A DNA stretch of 64,000 bases. It comes from JAFNGF01 sp964567045 (GTDB taxonomy: Bacteria > Planctomycetota > Phycisphaerae > Sedimentisphaerales > Anaerobacaceae). The position numbers and the translations under genes were made by a program. The stretch is from positions 23,139 through 87,138 of the forward strand of contig CAZMLE010000008.1 in the NCBI GenBank assembly GCA_964567045.1, in the 5' to 3' direction. Of this stretch, positions 16,916 through 26,026 are shown in pieces; the stretch's first letter is position 1; every line of letters begins with the position of its first letter. The notes beneath the pieces are model-generated. The model was not told where the DNA came from. It saw only the letters and a list, made by a program, of their open reading frames with translations, and did no database searches.

Positions 16916-17794
16916 CTAATCCTTTCCAGAGTGTTTGTGAGTTTTGACAAAGGCGTCGCCTAATGAGTCGATTATGTCTGTAGCTATCAAGCTAATCTGC
17001 CCGAGTTTTTTCGCGGCGATGTCACCAGCCAGGCCATGGATATAAACGCCCAGAACGGCGGCGTCAAAATTGCTCAAGCCCTGACCTATCAGCGCAATAA
17101 TAACGCCTGTCAGGACATCGCCTGAGCCGGCTGTAGCCATACCCGGATTGCCCGTTTGGTTGACATAGAGTTTTTGCCCATCCGTAACCACTGTCCCAGC
17201 TCCTTTTAGGACCACGATGGCTTTGGTGTGCTGTGCAAATTGGGCTGCCTGTTGCTGGCGATCGCGCGGCAATTCTTCTCGCAGCAGGCCCGACCAGAGC
17301 CTTTTCATTTCGCCCGGATGAGGTGTCAGGACCAGTTCCGCCCTTACCCTGCTTGGCCAGCTCTTTAGTGTGCTGAGGTTGTTTAGTCCGTCACCATCGA
17401 TGACCAAACGCAGTGGGTCCTGCTCGATGAGTGTTTGAACAATTAGCCGAAGGGACGTACTGACACCGACGCCTGGGCCGAACGCTACGGCATCATTTTC
17501 GCTAACCGCACTGAGAATGGCGTTGATTGCCTTTGCGGATATTCGCCAGTCGGCGTCTTCGGCCAGTGGTAGGGTCGTGTACGATGGCTCTATTGAGGCA
17601 ACGATCGGCAGGGCACTTTTAGCTGTTGCTACGCGCACTAATCCGGCACCTGCCCGCAGAGCCGCCCGCCCTGCCAGTGCAGCAGCACCGCTCATACCGA
17701 CACTGCCGGCAATGATACAGACCTTGCCGAAATCGCCTTTATGGCCGTTAGCCGGCCTGGCCTTTAGTTTCGGGATGGATTTTATTAACTGCAT
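16916..17794 (-). CDS. nnrD: ADP/ATP-dependent NAD(P)HX dehydratase
   Basis: 292 residues of the YjeF C-terminal/ribokinase-like family, which repairs hydrated NADH and NADPH. Motifs: GHKGDFGKVCIIAGSVGMSG at the N-terminus, AVAFGPGVG, LVIDGDGLNNL, LTPHPGEMKRL (nucleotide/substrate site) and the catalytic NPGMATAGSGDVLTGVI. The epimerase half (NnrE) found fused in many bacteria is absent, so it is encoded elsewhere or missing. The stop precedes the next start by one base. Confidence 0.92.
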   Translation of the reverse strand: MQLIKSIPKLKARPANGHKGDFGKVCIIAGSVGMSGAAALAGRAALRAGAGLVRVATAKSALPIVASIEPSYTTLPLAEDADWRISAKAINAILSAVSENDAVAFGPGVGVSTSLRLIVQTLIEQDPLRLVIDGDGLNNLSTLKSWPSRVRAELVLTPHPGEMKRLWSGLLREELPRDRQQQAAQFAQHTKAIVVLKGAGTVVTDGQKLYVNQTGNPGMATAGSGDVLTGVIIALIGQGLSNFDAAVLGVYIHGLAGDIAAKKLGQISLIATDIIDSLGDAFVKTHKHSGKD

Positions 17795-17851
17795 ACAAGC
17801 TCGTTTCGTGCGGTATATTACAAATAATGCAGGATATGGTCAATAATAGAT

Positions 17852-17879
17852 TTGACAAGCAGACAGGAAGGTTTATATT
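17852..17879 (+). promoter_or_regulatory. Candidate promoter for the HEPN-like gene
   Basis: TTGACA, 16 bases, TATATT; both boxes close to consensus. It would give a leader of about 145 bases before the ATG at 18030. Nothing else is seen in 17880-18029. Confidence 0.55.
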
Positions 17880-18029
17880 CATAACATAAAGCGAAGAACT
17901 TGCTTAAAATCAGTAGCAAATACAAGAGTTATTTTGTATCAAATTTGGCGTGTTATACGGGCAGGAAATCGAAGTTCTGCATCTTATGCGGATCAATCTA
18001 ATCAATGCTATGACCAAGATAGGTAAATC

Positions 18030-18722
18030 ATGTTGAAAACGATTTCGCACACTGATGGAGCTGCAAAGAAGATCGTCGAAAAGTTCTGCCATCAGGTCTT
18101 TTGGCTGGTAAAAGTACGTGACATATTCGCACAGCTTTTTGAGGATGAGCAGTCACAAGTTCTTATGGAGAAAACATCGCGTTCGTTCTTTGTCGATCTC
18201 GGCAGAATAATGCACTGCTACCTGTTACTGGAATGTGCAAAAATCACAGACCCTGCAAGAACCAGCGGAAAGGAGAATTTCACCATTGACAACCTCATCG
18301 AGAGCATCGAATGGCCGCCGGACGTCCGTGAAGAGCTGACATCGTGGAGGGACAAAATAATAAAGCCTTTTAGAAACCGTATTCTGGGTGCAAGGAACGA
18401 AGTGCTTGCCCACACGGACAAGGAAACATTTTCGGCAGATAGAACGCTTGGTGAATTTCCTGAAGGAGAGGATGAAGTATTTCTAGAGACTTTGCAGAGG
18501 GTTTGTGACGTTACACATAAAACCTGTTTTGGCGAGGTCTTTGGCCAGATATGCTTGGGTACGCCAGGCGATGTAATCGACTTTAGAGGGGCGCTTGAAA
18601 AGGCAGTAGCATTCAATGAGTTACTCTCAGAAAGTTCGGGACAAGAAAAGAGAAGGCTATACTCCTATCTAGAGAAAGTAAGGCATCGCCCCACATCGGT
18701 AAAAGGTGAAGCTCGAAAATAA
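18030..18722 (+). CDS. HEPN/AbiU2-like protein
   Basis: 230 residues, mainly helical. RSFFVDLGRIMHCYLLLECA followed by KITDPARTSG fits the AbiU2-type HEPN family, in which a Tyr/Leu-rich helix is followed by a DP motif. RNEVLAHTDKE, around residue 125, supplies the RN-x(4)-H catalytic motif of HEPN ribonucleases. AbiU2 homologues take part in phage abortive infection or RNA surveillance. No partner gene is adjacent: both neighbours are on the other strand, so it is a lone accessory gene with its own promoter. Codon use is more AT-rich than larB. Confidence 0.6.
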   Translation: MLKTISHTDGAAKKIVEKFCHQVFWLVKVRDIFAQLFEDEQSQVLMEKTSRSFFVDLGRIMHCYLLLECAKITDPARTSGKENFTIDNLIESIEWPPDVREELTSWRDKIIKPFRNRILGARNEVLAHTDKETFSADRTLGEFPEGEDEVFLETLQRVCDVTHKTCFGEVFGQICLGTPGDVIDFRGALEKAVAFNELLSESSGQEKRRLYSYLEKVRHRPTSVKGEARK

Positions 18723-18837
18723 GGTTTTTTACGAGAAGCAGACCATTGCAGGTCATTGGCCGTGGAAGATGCAGGGATAATATCGCACCTATCCCCCGGC
18801 AGGTCGTTAGTCTTCGGTTTTGAGTCTGAAGTCTTGG

Positions 18838-18930
18838 TTCTAAATTCTCCTGTCTTCTGTCTTCCGTCCTCTGTCTTCTGTCGTCCGTCCTCTGTCTTCT
18901 GTCGTCCGTCCTCTGTGTCTTTGTCCCTTT
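18838..18930. repeat. Tandem pyrimidine repeat (TCTGTCTTCTGTCGTCCGTCC)n
   Basis: About four imperfect units of a 14-21 base motif made of TCTGTC, TTCTGTC and GTCCGTCC. The same family appears on the other strand at 30385-30425 and at 27768-27895, where it is translated at the N-termini of two proteins. The rest of 18723-18939 holds nothing recognisable. Confidence 0.75.
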
Positions 18931-18939
18931 GTGCCTAAA

Positions 18940-19749
18940 CTACTTATTGCTCGCTTCTATTTTCCTGTTTATAAGCGTGGCCGTAACCGCTGCGGAAAAG
19001 CCATTGTCAATATTAACCACGGTGACGCCGGCAGTGCAACTATTAAGCATCGTCAAAAGAGCCGAAAGCCCCTCGAAACTCGAGCCGTAGCCAACACTGG
19101 TTGGCACGGCGATTACCGGACAACTCACCAGGCCGCCCACCACGCTAGCTAGTGCCCCCTCCATGCCCGCAACAACAATGATGATGTTGGCCTTCTGCAG
19201 CTTGGGCAGGTGTTCAAACAACCTGTGCAGCCCTGCCACTCCGACATCGCAAATCAGCTCCGTCCGCTGGCCCATAATTTCAGCGGTGACCTTTGCTTCT
19301 GTCGCGACGGGCAAGTCCGCGGTTCCGGCCGTTACTATCGGTAAGACGCTTTTTGAAGGCGTAAGTTTTTTTTGCTCCAGCACTATGGCTCTGGCTAATT
19401 GCTCGTATCGTGCCTTTGGAAATTTTCCGGTTTTCGCCAGCGCCTCAAAGACGTGCGGCTCGGCTCTCGTGGCCAGCACGTTATCGCCTTTCGCAGCCAG
19501 GCTTTCAAATATCCTTATTATCTGCTCGGTCGTTTTGCCCGGACAGTAGATAACTTCTGGAAAGCCCCGCCGGATTTGGCGATGGTGGTCTATGCGCGCA
19601 AAACCCAAGTCTTCAAACGGCAAATGGCGAAGCTTTTCAATTGCGTCTTTGATTTCAAGCTCGCCGCTCTTAACTTGCTCTAACAACTGTTTCAGTTGTT
19701 CAGCTTGGATATTTTCACCTATTCTCTCAGCCGGTCGCTTTCGGCTCAA
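18940..19749 (-). CDS. larB: Nickel pincer cofactor biosynthesis protein LarB
   Basis: 269 residues. LarB carboxylates nicotinic acid adenine dinucleotide as the first step to the nickel-pincer cofactor of lactate racemase and related enzymes. The AIR-carboxylase-like core is clear: IVTAGTADLPVATEAKVTAE, CDVGVAGLHRLFEHL, IIVVAGMEGALASVVGGLV and PVIAVPTSVGYGSSFEGL. The family N-terminus (LKQLLEQVKSGELEIKDAIE) is present. Start is a TTG at 19749 overlapping tsaD by 23 bases; a TTG nearer the LLEQ segment is possible. No larA, larC or larE is in the window. Confidence 0.9.
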   Translation of the reverse strand: MSRKRPAERIGENIQAEQLKQLLEQVKSGELEIKDAIEKLRHLPFEDLGFARIDHHRQIRRGFPEVIYCPGKTTEQIIRIFESLAAKGDNVLATRAEPHVFEALAKTGKFPKARYEQLARAIVLEQKKLTPSKSVLPIVTAGTADLPVATEAKVTAEIMGQRTELICDVGVAGLHRLFEHLPKLQKANIIIVVAGMEGALASVVGGLVSCPVIAVPTSVGYGSSFEGLSALLTMLNSCTAGVTVVNIDNGFSAAVTATLINRKIEASNK

Positions 19750-20770
19750 GGGTCAAATCAGCAAAGAGTCCGGCTATGAACTTGTGATAGCCCAAAGAAG
19801 CTACCATAACCGCGTTGTCAGTGCAATATTGTTTTGGCGCGATGAGCAGCTTTCTGGCAGGGACAGCCGAGTCGCATATTTTCTGTAAGGCGTCTCGAAG
19901 GGCACTGTTGGCTGCGACCCCGCCGCCCAGCAAGATAGTTTTTGCGCCAGTTTTTTTGGCGGCACGCTGCGTCTTTTTCACCAGGACATCAATTACCGCC
20001 GCCTGAAATGATGCTGCGATGTCCGCAATCTCTTGCCTGGTCATTGAGTCGACCTTGTTTTTGCCTTTCATATCCTGGCCGTGACAGTAATAAAGCACCG
20101 CGGTTTTGATGCCGCTGAAAGAGAAGTCCAGCGAGTCACGCCCAAGCATCGAGCGCGGAAATTTGATGGCATTCGGGTTGCCGTTTTGTGCTATCCTTTC
20201 GATGCTCGGCCCACCAGGATACGGCAGTTTGAGGATGTTTGCGACTTTATCGAACGCCTCGCCGGCTGCATCGTCAATAGTAGAGCCCAAAAGTTCAAGC
20301 TCCAGCGGTGATTGGCATCTGTAAAGGCATGTATGTCCCCCGGATACAATAAGAGCAACCGCTGGTAATTGCAGGTCCGTTTCGCCCAGCATCGCCGATT
20401 GCAGATGGGCGTGCAGGTGGTTGATCGCTATTAGAGGCTTCTCCCAGGCAAAGGCCAGGGTTTTAGCAGCAGTGACACCTACGACCAATGCAATGGTCAG
20501 CCCCGGCTGATTGGCGACGGCTATGGCGTCGATGTCATCTTTGCTGACAGCGGCCTGGGCCATTACCTCAGCCATAACCGGATATATTTTCTCGATATGT
20601 GCACGGGACGCTATCTCCGGCACAACGCCGCCATATTTCTCGTGGAGTTTTGTCTGGGAGGCTATGACGGACGACTTTACGGTTTTGCCGTCTGCAACTA
20701 CCGCTGCAGCAGTCTCATCGCAACTGGTTTCAATGCCGAAGATATTTATTGATTTGCTTTGGACCGGCAT
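19727..20770 (-). CDS. tsaD: tRNA N6-adenosine threonylcarbamoyltransferase
   Basis: 347 residues from ATG 20770 (MPVQSKSINIFGIETSCDET). TsaD transfers the threonylcarbamoyl group onto A37 of ANN-decoding tRNAs. Visible: the ASKHA opening FGIETSCDETAAAVV, the metal-binding NHLHAHLQSA, the nucleotide loop ALIVSGGHTCLYRC, GEAFDKVANILKLPYPGGP and the C-terminal LLGGGVAANSALRDAL with YCTDNAVMVA. Complete and of usual length. Cytoplasmic, essential in most bacteria. Confidence 0.96.
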   Translation of the reverse strand: MPVQSKSINIFGIETSCDETAAAVVADGKTVKSSVIASQTKLHEKYGGVVPEIASRAHIEKIYPVMAEVMAQAAVSKDDIDAIAVANQPGLTIALVVGVTAAKTLAFAWEKPLIAINHLHAHLQSAMLGETDLQLPAVALIVSGGHTCLYRCQSPLELELLGSTIDDAAGEAFDKVANILKLPYPGGPSIERIAQNGNPNAIKFPRSMLGRDSLDFSFSGIKTAVLYYCHGQDMKGKNKVDSMTRQEIADIAASFQAAVIDVLVKKTQRAAKKTGAKTILLGGGVAANSALRDALQKICDSAVPARKLLIAPKQYCTDNAVMVASLGYHKFIAGLFADLTLEPKATG

Positions 20771-20814
20771 GGATCGAATGTTAGCCGAGTAGTGCAAGCA
20801 TGTCAACCAGCCGG

Positions 20815-21480
20815 CTATTCGGTCGAGGCAACACGGTGTTTAATATGTTCGATATCCAGCTTGTTAATGTAGTCTATGAGGTTCGGCCAGCCGGGATAAA
20901 AGCCGAAGCTGCCGTTCGTCATCTCGTCTATGGCATCGGCCTTGCTCCAGCCCTGAATGGCGACTCGATAGACGGCGCACATTAAGCCTGTGCGGTGGGC
21001 CCCGCGCTGGCAGTGCACAAAGACGGGCGTGCAGTTTGGGTCGGTCACAATTTTCAGAAAGCGGACGACTTCTTTGTCTTCCGGGTGCCACGCTGTCACG
21101 GCGATGTGTTGGTAACTAAAGCCCGTGCCTCTGACTTTGTCGCGATCGGAATGAAATAAGCGGAGATTCACGACTGTCTTGACGCCGAGCTTCTTTAGCT
21201 GCCGCACACCTTCTGCGGTTGGCTGAGCACCACGATAGAGGTCATCCGAGACTTCATGAAGATTCGGCAGGCCGGGCAATTCGATTGGCTTTGCCCAAAT
21301 CAGCCGTGCGCTGATCTGGGCCTGAGTTTGGCCCTCTTTGCCGGTGCTGCGTTCTGCGAGTTTATGTCCGTGCGTCTGTACAAGATAGTGGGCTACAAAG
21401 CCGGCCGGCAGAAGGCCGAGAATTAGAATAGTGTAACATAGAAGGGTGCGTTTTGCTTTTTCCGACCCAGGTTGGCTCAT
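20815..21480 (-). CDS. Membrane-anchored dual-specificity/tyrosine phosphatase-like protein
   Basis: 221 residues from ATG 21480 (AAAGGG upstream). One N-terminal hydrophobic helix (LLCYTILILGLLPAGFVAHY) anchors it. The catalytic domain has LYRGAQPTAEGVRQLKKLGV, the general-acid loop region, and VFVHCQRGAHRTGLM, a perfect HCx5R phosphatase P-loop. Related proteins dephosphorylate tyrosines or inositol phosphates; several bacterial ones act on lipid-linked phosphates. Substrate unknown. Confidence 0.85.
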   Translation of the reverse strand: MSQPGSEKAKRTLLCYTILILGLLPAGFVAHYLVQTHGHKLAERSTGKEGQTQAQISARLIWAKPIELPGLPNLHEVSDDLYRGAQPTAEGVRQLKKLGVKTVVNLRLFHSDRDKVRGTGFSYQHIAVTAWHPEDKEVVRFLKIVTDPNCTPVFVHCQRGAHRTGLMCAVYRVAIQGWSKADAIDEMTNGSFGFYPGWPNLIDYINKLDIEHIKHRVASTE

Positions 21481-21587
21481 TGATTGGCCCTTTAGAATGC
21501 GGTGCGGACAGAATCCAGCATCAAGCTCAACTTTATGATAACCACACAGCAAGAAAGTCGCAAATCAAAATATACATCGCCTTGCAG

Positions 21588-22556
21588 TCAGAAACGCTTA
21601 GGCCGAAAAGTCTTGAACGGCAATTTCCCAAGCAACAAAATCTGCCTGGCGATACTTTTGCATACACGTAGCAGCGAGAATCGCAATGGAACCAGCTCAG
21701 GCAGTTCAAAATCTGTGCAAGCATCCTGAGGAAAATCATCACCGAGGATTTCTATCTTTTCTGCATCCGGAAAGTCGGGCTCAATTTGGTTTGCGGTTTT
21801 GATAATGGGCACGTTTTCCGGCTCAATATTTACCAGTTTGGAGCAAACAATTTCGCAGGCAAAGGGATTCGTTCCGCCGATTAGCCAGCCTAATGGTCTG
21901 GTTCTGCCGCGGATCGGTCCGCGGCCATCCATCGCCATCACCGCGTCAATGATGGTAAAGGCAGGATTCAAAAATCTATATATGTCGATGAGCAATTCGC
22001 AGAAATCGTCAAAGTTTTTGCCCTTTCTGAAGTGCCAGAGTGCTTTTCGTTTGCCGCTGACACAGCCAAACATATTCTTTACCGCAAATGTCGCGACCAA
22101 CTGCTGGTGTGACTTGAACTTCGGCAGATTTATGATGACATCGGCGTCAAGGGCAACAGAACTTATGCCGACTTTGGTGTTCCCGGCTCCTATCCGACAC
22201 CACCTTGGCTTATCAAGCTGCCTTACGGGCACGGACATTTTTTTCAACGGTTCCTCCAGCCTCAGGGCTTTTACGCAGGCAAAGACATCGCCCCAGGCTG
22301 GAGAATCGCCGACAAAGGGTTTTGCCCCATAGTCTTTCAGCAGCCGGGCGATCTCAAGAATTATCGCTGGGTGCGTCTGGGTGGCATGGCGGATAGACCT
22401 GGGAGCAATGAAGTTAGGCTTAAGCAGTACGACATCGCCGGGGTGTACAAATCTTTCGAGCCCGCCGAGAAGCTTGAGCTGTTTGGCAATTGCCTGCACA
22501 ACCGCGTCTGAGCTGTAGTTACTACATCGGGTCAGTACCACTATTGGATTGGCCAT
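21588..22556 (-). CDS. DUF362 family protein
   Basis: 322 residues. The DUF362 pattern is clear: VLLKPNFIAPRSIRHATQTH near the start, GDSPAWGDVF, DADVIINLPKFKSHQQLVAT (the conserved NLPKxKxH) and KNMFGCVSGKRKALWHFRKG. The C-terminal ferredoxin cluster present in some members is absent. Function unknown; often near cofactor and iron-sulphur genes. ATG 22556. Confidence 0.88.
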   Translation of the reverse strand: MANPIVVLTRCSNYSSDAVVQAIAKQLKLLGGLERFVHPGDVVLLKPNFIAPRSIRHATQTHPAIILEIARLLKDYGAKPFVGDSPAWGDVFACVKALRLEEPLKKMSVPVRQLDKPRWCRIGAGNTKVGISSVALDADVIINLPKFKSHQQLVATFAVKNMFGCVSGKRKALWHFRKGKNFDDFCELLIDIYRFLNPAFTIIDAVMAMDGRGPIRGRTRPLGWLIGGTNPFACEIVCSKLVNIEPENVPIIKTANQIEPDFPDAEKIEILGDDFPQDACTDFELPELVPLRFSLLRVCKSIARQILLLGKLPFKTFRPKRF

Positions 22557-22561
22557 ACTGG

Positions 22562-22725
22562 GTCAAAATTTTCAACCACGAATTACACGGATTCCACTGA
22601 TCCCACTCCGCCGAAGCGGCTGCGAAGGCAGGATTGGCATTTTCGAGTTTGTGCTGATTGTCCGCGTTAATCCGCCTTACGTCTGGCGGATTAATCTGCG
22701 GAATCTGTGGTTAATAATTCATCGG
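22562..22725. repeat. Dispersed CACAGATTAACACGGATT-type repeats
   Basis: AATTACACGGATTCCACTGA near 22578 and, on the other strand, GCGGATTAATCTGCGGAATC and CTGTGGTTAATAATTC near 22686-22717. This intergenic repeat family recurs at 33165-33200, 35636-35660, 35760-35825, 41880-41920 and 42090-42115. Confidence 0.65.
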
Positions 22726-23574
22726 CATCCGGATGCAAACCAGCAGGAATATTCTGACGGCTGGTTTACGCTCGGGCGGCTTGCGTTCGTCCAGATTGAA
22801 AAACAGGCTGCCGGCAGGATTACTGAAAAACAGGCCGCCCAGAGTCGTTAGGTCGCCGATGTATTTTTCCGGCCCAAGGGCGACAAAATCGCCGGGACTG
22901 ATTTTCAATCCGAAAGCGGCGGCGGTGAAGGGAAACTCGCGCGATTTGGCGCGGGCAGCTAACTGTGGGATCGGGCTTGCCACCGGCACTATAAACACCG
23001 GATGGGCAACGACCGTGCACGCACCCTGCAAGGTGGGGATTTTTGTAGCTTTTATCCGCAGAGCAAGGATGCCCGGGCCAATAGTTGCACTCTGCGATGA
23101 GAGGTCGCCGGAGACGAAAGAGACTTTTTGCTTGTATTCCAGGCCGGTTACGGCGAGATCGCTGGCCTGGTCGTCGGGCAGCAAAAGCGAAACCGTCCCT
23201 AACTCTTGGGCACCGATCCGGCGCAGCAAGTCATAGACTTTATTCCATAACCGGACGTGGCCGAACCCGAGCGAAAAAGAATTAGCCTTGAAGGCACTGG
23301 GACTATTGAATCTAAGCGGCGTGGTATCCAGCACAGACCAGAAGTCCGCCAGCTTGTCGACGTTTTCAGCCGGGACTTCGATAATATAGACGCTGAAATT
23401 TATGGTCTTTAGTAATTGTGCGCCCGATTGGCCGCCGGGGTCAGATGGGCCTATGTCGCCGATTTTGACTCCTGCTTCCGCAGGGGCAGGCCCGCCTTCG
23501 TCAGCGTGGGGGCCGCAGCCTATTACGGCGAGGCCAACGCAAATCGAAACCGCAATTTGAAAGGCCCGAACCAT
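22711..23574 (-). CDS. Putative lipoprotein of unknown function
   Basis: 287 residues with a lipoprotein signal: VSICVGLAVIGCGPHADEG, lipobox VIGC at about residues 17-20. The mature part has NFSVYIIEVPAENVDKLADF then several beta-strand-like stretches, but I recognise no family. The 3' end overlaps repeat sequence, so the last residues may be repeat-derived. Probably the first gene of the leftward group ending in larB. Confidence 0.6.
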   Translation of the reverse strand: MVRAFQIAVSICVGLAVIGCGPHADEGGPAPAEAGVKIGDIGPSDPGGQSGAQLLKTINFSVYIIEVPAENVDKLADFWSVLDTTPLRFNSPSAFKANSFSLGFGHVRLWNKVYDLLRRIGAQELGTVSLLLPDDQASDLAVTGLEYKQKVSFVSGDLSSQSATIGPGILALRIKATKIPTLQGACTVVAHPVFIVPVASPIPQLAARAKSREFPFTAAAFGLKISPGDFVALGPEKYIGDLTTLGGLFFSNPAGSLFFNLDERKPPERKPAVRIFLLVCIRMPMNY

Positions 23575-24344
23575 AAATATAGATTAGCACTTCTGCCATT
23601 ATGTGTCAATTAACGCCCTAAGGCGGTCCGGTATTAGCGCAGCCGGTGGCTTGTGAACAGTCGCTCGTGGTGCGTGGCCCGTGACTTGTGACTGGTGAGA
23701 AATTACTATTTAGCCAATTAGCTGTACTGTCTTACTTTAAGAACATGCATAAGCTCTTTAATAAGCTACACTTACAAGGAAGCAGAGCTATCTATCATCT
23801 TGGGACAAAATTGACTGAAATTCACAAGTGCCCGCCATCCAAGCGTTTAGGGCCAGATTACCGATTTCTGCTTCTATTTGTGGGCGAAATAAATCTAAGT
23901 CAAATTTGCTTTAACTGATTTACTAGTAATGCCTTACGTAATATTGCAAAAATTAGACAGTACAGTTAACCACTCACCATTTGACCAATTAACATCCTTT
24001 GTTTCCAGCTTCGGATTTAGAATCTTGACTGTCGTCAGACAGGTTTCGGACTTATTCTTCGTGCTTTTCGTGGCTATCTATCCCGTTTCATTTATAGGGA
24101 CTTATGAAAAGCCGAAAAAAAAGTCCTATAATTTGGGGATTTTTTCCTTGACATTTAGCCCTCCCCTCTCAAACAGGGTAAAATTCGATGATATTAGCAC
24201 GGAGGCTGGGTGAGGAGGCGATTTTTTTAACTCCCCACAAGTAGCCACCCATCTCGGAGGGCAGCAGTGATATGGAGCGAATGACGTGTTCGGCCGTCGT
24301 GATCTTGGCGATAACTGCTTGATATGAATGACATTACGAGAAAA
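23575..24344. other. Gene-free interval
   Basis: No convincing gene on either strand. It is AT-rich in the middle, with many stops. A TTGACA at 24151 and a TATAAT at 24126 are visible but do not pair at promoter spacing. Confidence 0.5.
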
Positions 24345-24424
24345 GGCAAGAAGAGACGTGAACTTCTTATACAGAAAGTGGCAGTCTGTGTCTCCCGTCT
24401 TATGCAGACTGTATAATCATTGTT
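24345..24424 (+). repeat. 80-bp dispersed element, copy 2
   Basis: Matches 8527-8606 with about ten differences: same CAGTCTGT inverted arms (here the second arm reads GCAGACTG), same TATAAT (24412-24417), then CATTGTTA. After GTTA the copies part (AGGC versus TCTGC). The gene at 24456 starts 32 bases later. Confidence 0.6.
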
Positions 24425-24455
24425 ATCTGCCATTGCGCAGAGAAAGGACGAAACC

Positions 24456-25493
24456 ATGAATCACAAACAGAGTTCAACAAGCGTGCTCCTTGGAGTCCGA
24501 ACCCCTGTTCTGCTCATCACGAGCCTCTTATGCTTCGTTATCGCGCCCGTTGTGAGCGCCTCACCCAGCACTCAGTTGTTCTTCGACGACTTTACCGGCA
24601 CGGCTCTCGACACATCGCGATGGTCTATATTTGTCGATTCAAACGGGGAATATAATTGGCCATACGTTGCGGGCGGGCTTCTTCATTCACAGGGATATCA
24701 CACGCGAATAGACTCCATCCCCACCTTCGCACCGATGGGTCAAAGCGTAATGGCTCGTGCGCGAATTCGCCTCGCCGGAGAGTATCATTCATTTGGCTTC
24801 GGTGTGAATCCAAATGAGCGTGCCGGTCCGATCACTGGATACTACTTTGACACACTAAGCCCCCTTGATCCGTCACCAGGGCGGGAGAACTATGTTCGGG
24901 CTTTAGCTTGGTTCCAGCCAGCTCTCGGGTCCCCGGTTAATCTCTTAGATGTCGAAATTCCTGTGACATGGTATGAGTTCCATGAATTCGCAATCGAGCG
25001 AACGCCATCGGAGGTCATCTATTCAATAGACGCCCAGGAGGTCGCGCGAGTAGCAGATGCGTTCGCAGGCGCGTTGCCGGTATGTGTTTGGAATGCCCGT
25101 TGGGATTTGATGCTGACTGACTGGGTTGAGGTCGTTTCCGAACCAGCGATAGTTGAAGCTACTGTTGACATAGACCCCGATACGCTGAATCTTAAGAGCA
25201 AAGGCAAATGGATTACCTGCTATATCGAATTGCCGGAGGGGTATGATGTGGCTGACATAGATGTAAGCACGATAATGCTCAATGGGCAGGTGCCGGCACA
25301 ATCACGCCCCACCGCAATCGCGGATTACGACGGCGATGGCATAGCAGATTTAATGGTCAAGTTCAGCAGGTCAGCCGTGCAAAATATACTCCCCGCCGAA
25401 GGTGAGGCAGAGATAACGGTGGTTGGAGAGTTGGCCGATGGAACAGCGTTTGAAGGCAAAGACACAATTAGAATTATCGACGAAGGCAAATAG
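24456..25493 (+). CDS. Secreted protein with concanavalin-like and calcium-type beta domains
   Basis: 345 residues from an ATG with AAAGGA upstream. Signal peptide VLLITSLLCFVIAPVVSASP. Residues about 35-235 begin LFFDDFTGTALDTSRWSIFV, a lectin/glucanase-like (concanavalin A) opening, with the buried strands LLHSQGYHTRI and VMARARIRLAGEYHSFGF. Residues about 245-345 form a separate module: VDIDPDTLNLKSKGKWITCY, then IADYDGDGIADLMVKFSRSA, a pattern repeated in many extracellular planctomycete and archaeal proteins. Probably extracellular glycan binding; no catalytic residues assigned. Confidence 0.6.
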   Translation: MNHKQSSTSVLLGVRTPVLLITSLLCFVIAPVVSASPSTQLFFDDFTGTALDTSRWSIFVDSNGEYNWPYVAGGLLHSQGYHTRIDSIPTFAPMGQSVMARARIRLAGEYHSFGFGVNPNERAGPITGYYFDTLSPLDPSPGRENYVRALAWFQPALGSPVNLLDVEIPVTWYEFHEFAIERTPSEVIYSIDAQEVARVADAFAGALPVCVWNARWDLMLTDWVEVVSEPAIVEATVDIDPDTLNLKSKGKWITCYIELPEGYDVADIDVSTIMLNGQVPAQSRPTAIADYDGDGIADLMVKFSRSAVQNILPAEGEAEITVVGELADGTAFEGKDTIRIIDEGK

Positions 25494-25575
25494 GATAGGA
25501 AATCAGGGAATATGGTTATCAGGTAGCAGGATATCAGAATAACAGGGTATCAGGAGATTAGCGGATTAGAGAATT
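25494..25575. repeat. Tandem-like ATCAGG/AGGATATCAG repeat
   Basis: Imperfect short units (ATCAGG, TATCAGGTAGCAGG, TATCAGGAG) after the stop of the secreted protein. The remainder to 25678 has no gene. Confidence 0.55.
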
Positions 25576-25678
25576 AGGGCCGTGGGTGTAAAACCTGTGG
25601 CCTTTTTTATTTCTTTGCGGGATAATCTGTTGGATTTGGCGATGCTGTGTAGGATTGGTCTTACTTGACTATAAAGAG

Positions 25679-26026
25679 TTACTGTTGTTCCAAGTCGGCT
25701 AAGACTTTTTCTATCAGTGGTTCAAGCTCAGGGATTCGGACTTTGACGGTTTCCCACACAATCTCCATATCTACACCGAAATAGAAATGTATCAGTTTAT
25801 CACGCATACCTGCCATATCCGACCACGGGATATTCGGATATTTTTTCTTAATTGATGCTGGTATTTGTTTTGTTGCCTCTCCTACGATTTCCAGTTCTCT
25901 TATGACAGCGCTTATTGTCTTTCTATCAGTTATGAACTTTTCATAGGACAGGCCTTCAACAAATAGCTGCGCATTATGAAAGGCCTGAATGATGTCTCTC
26001 AAATACACGCGATGGTTGCGTTTCAT
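25679..26026 (-). CDS. HepT-type HEPN toxin (DUF86)
   Basis: 115 residues. AVIRELEIVGEATKQIPASI and the catalytic RDKLIHFYFGVDMEIVW match the HepT signature R-x(4)-H-x-Y. HepT is a HEPN RNase neutralised by the nucleotidyltransferase MntA, which polyadenylates a tyrosine next to the motif (the Y in HFYF would be the target). The start overlaps the MntA stop by ATGA. Confidence 0.87.
   Translation of the reverse strand: MKRNHRVYLRDIIQAFHNAQLFVEGLSYEKFITDRKTISAVIRELEIVGEATKQIPASIKKKYPNIPWSDMAGMRDKLIHFYFGVDMEIVWETVKVRIPELEPLIEKVLADLEQQ

Noticed and set aside
18838..18930. Tandem repeat as a replication iteron array
   Set aside because: The same motif family is scattered at gene starts and is not near a replication gene.
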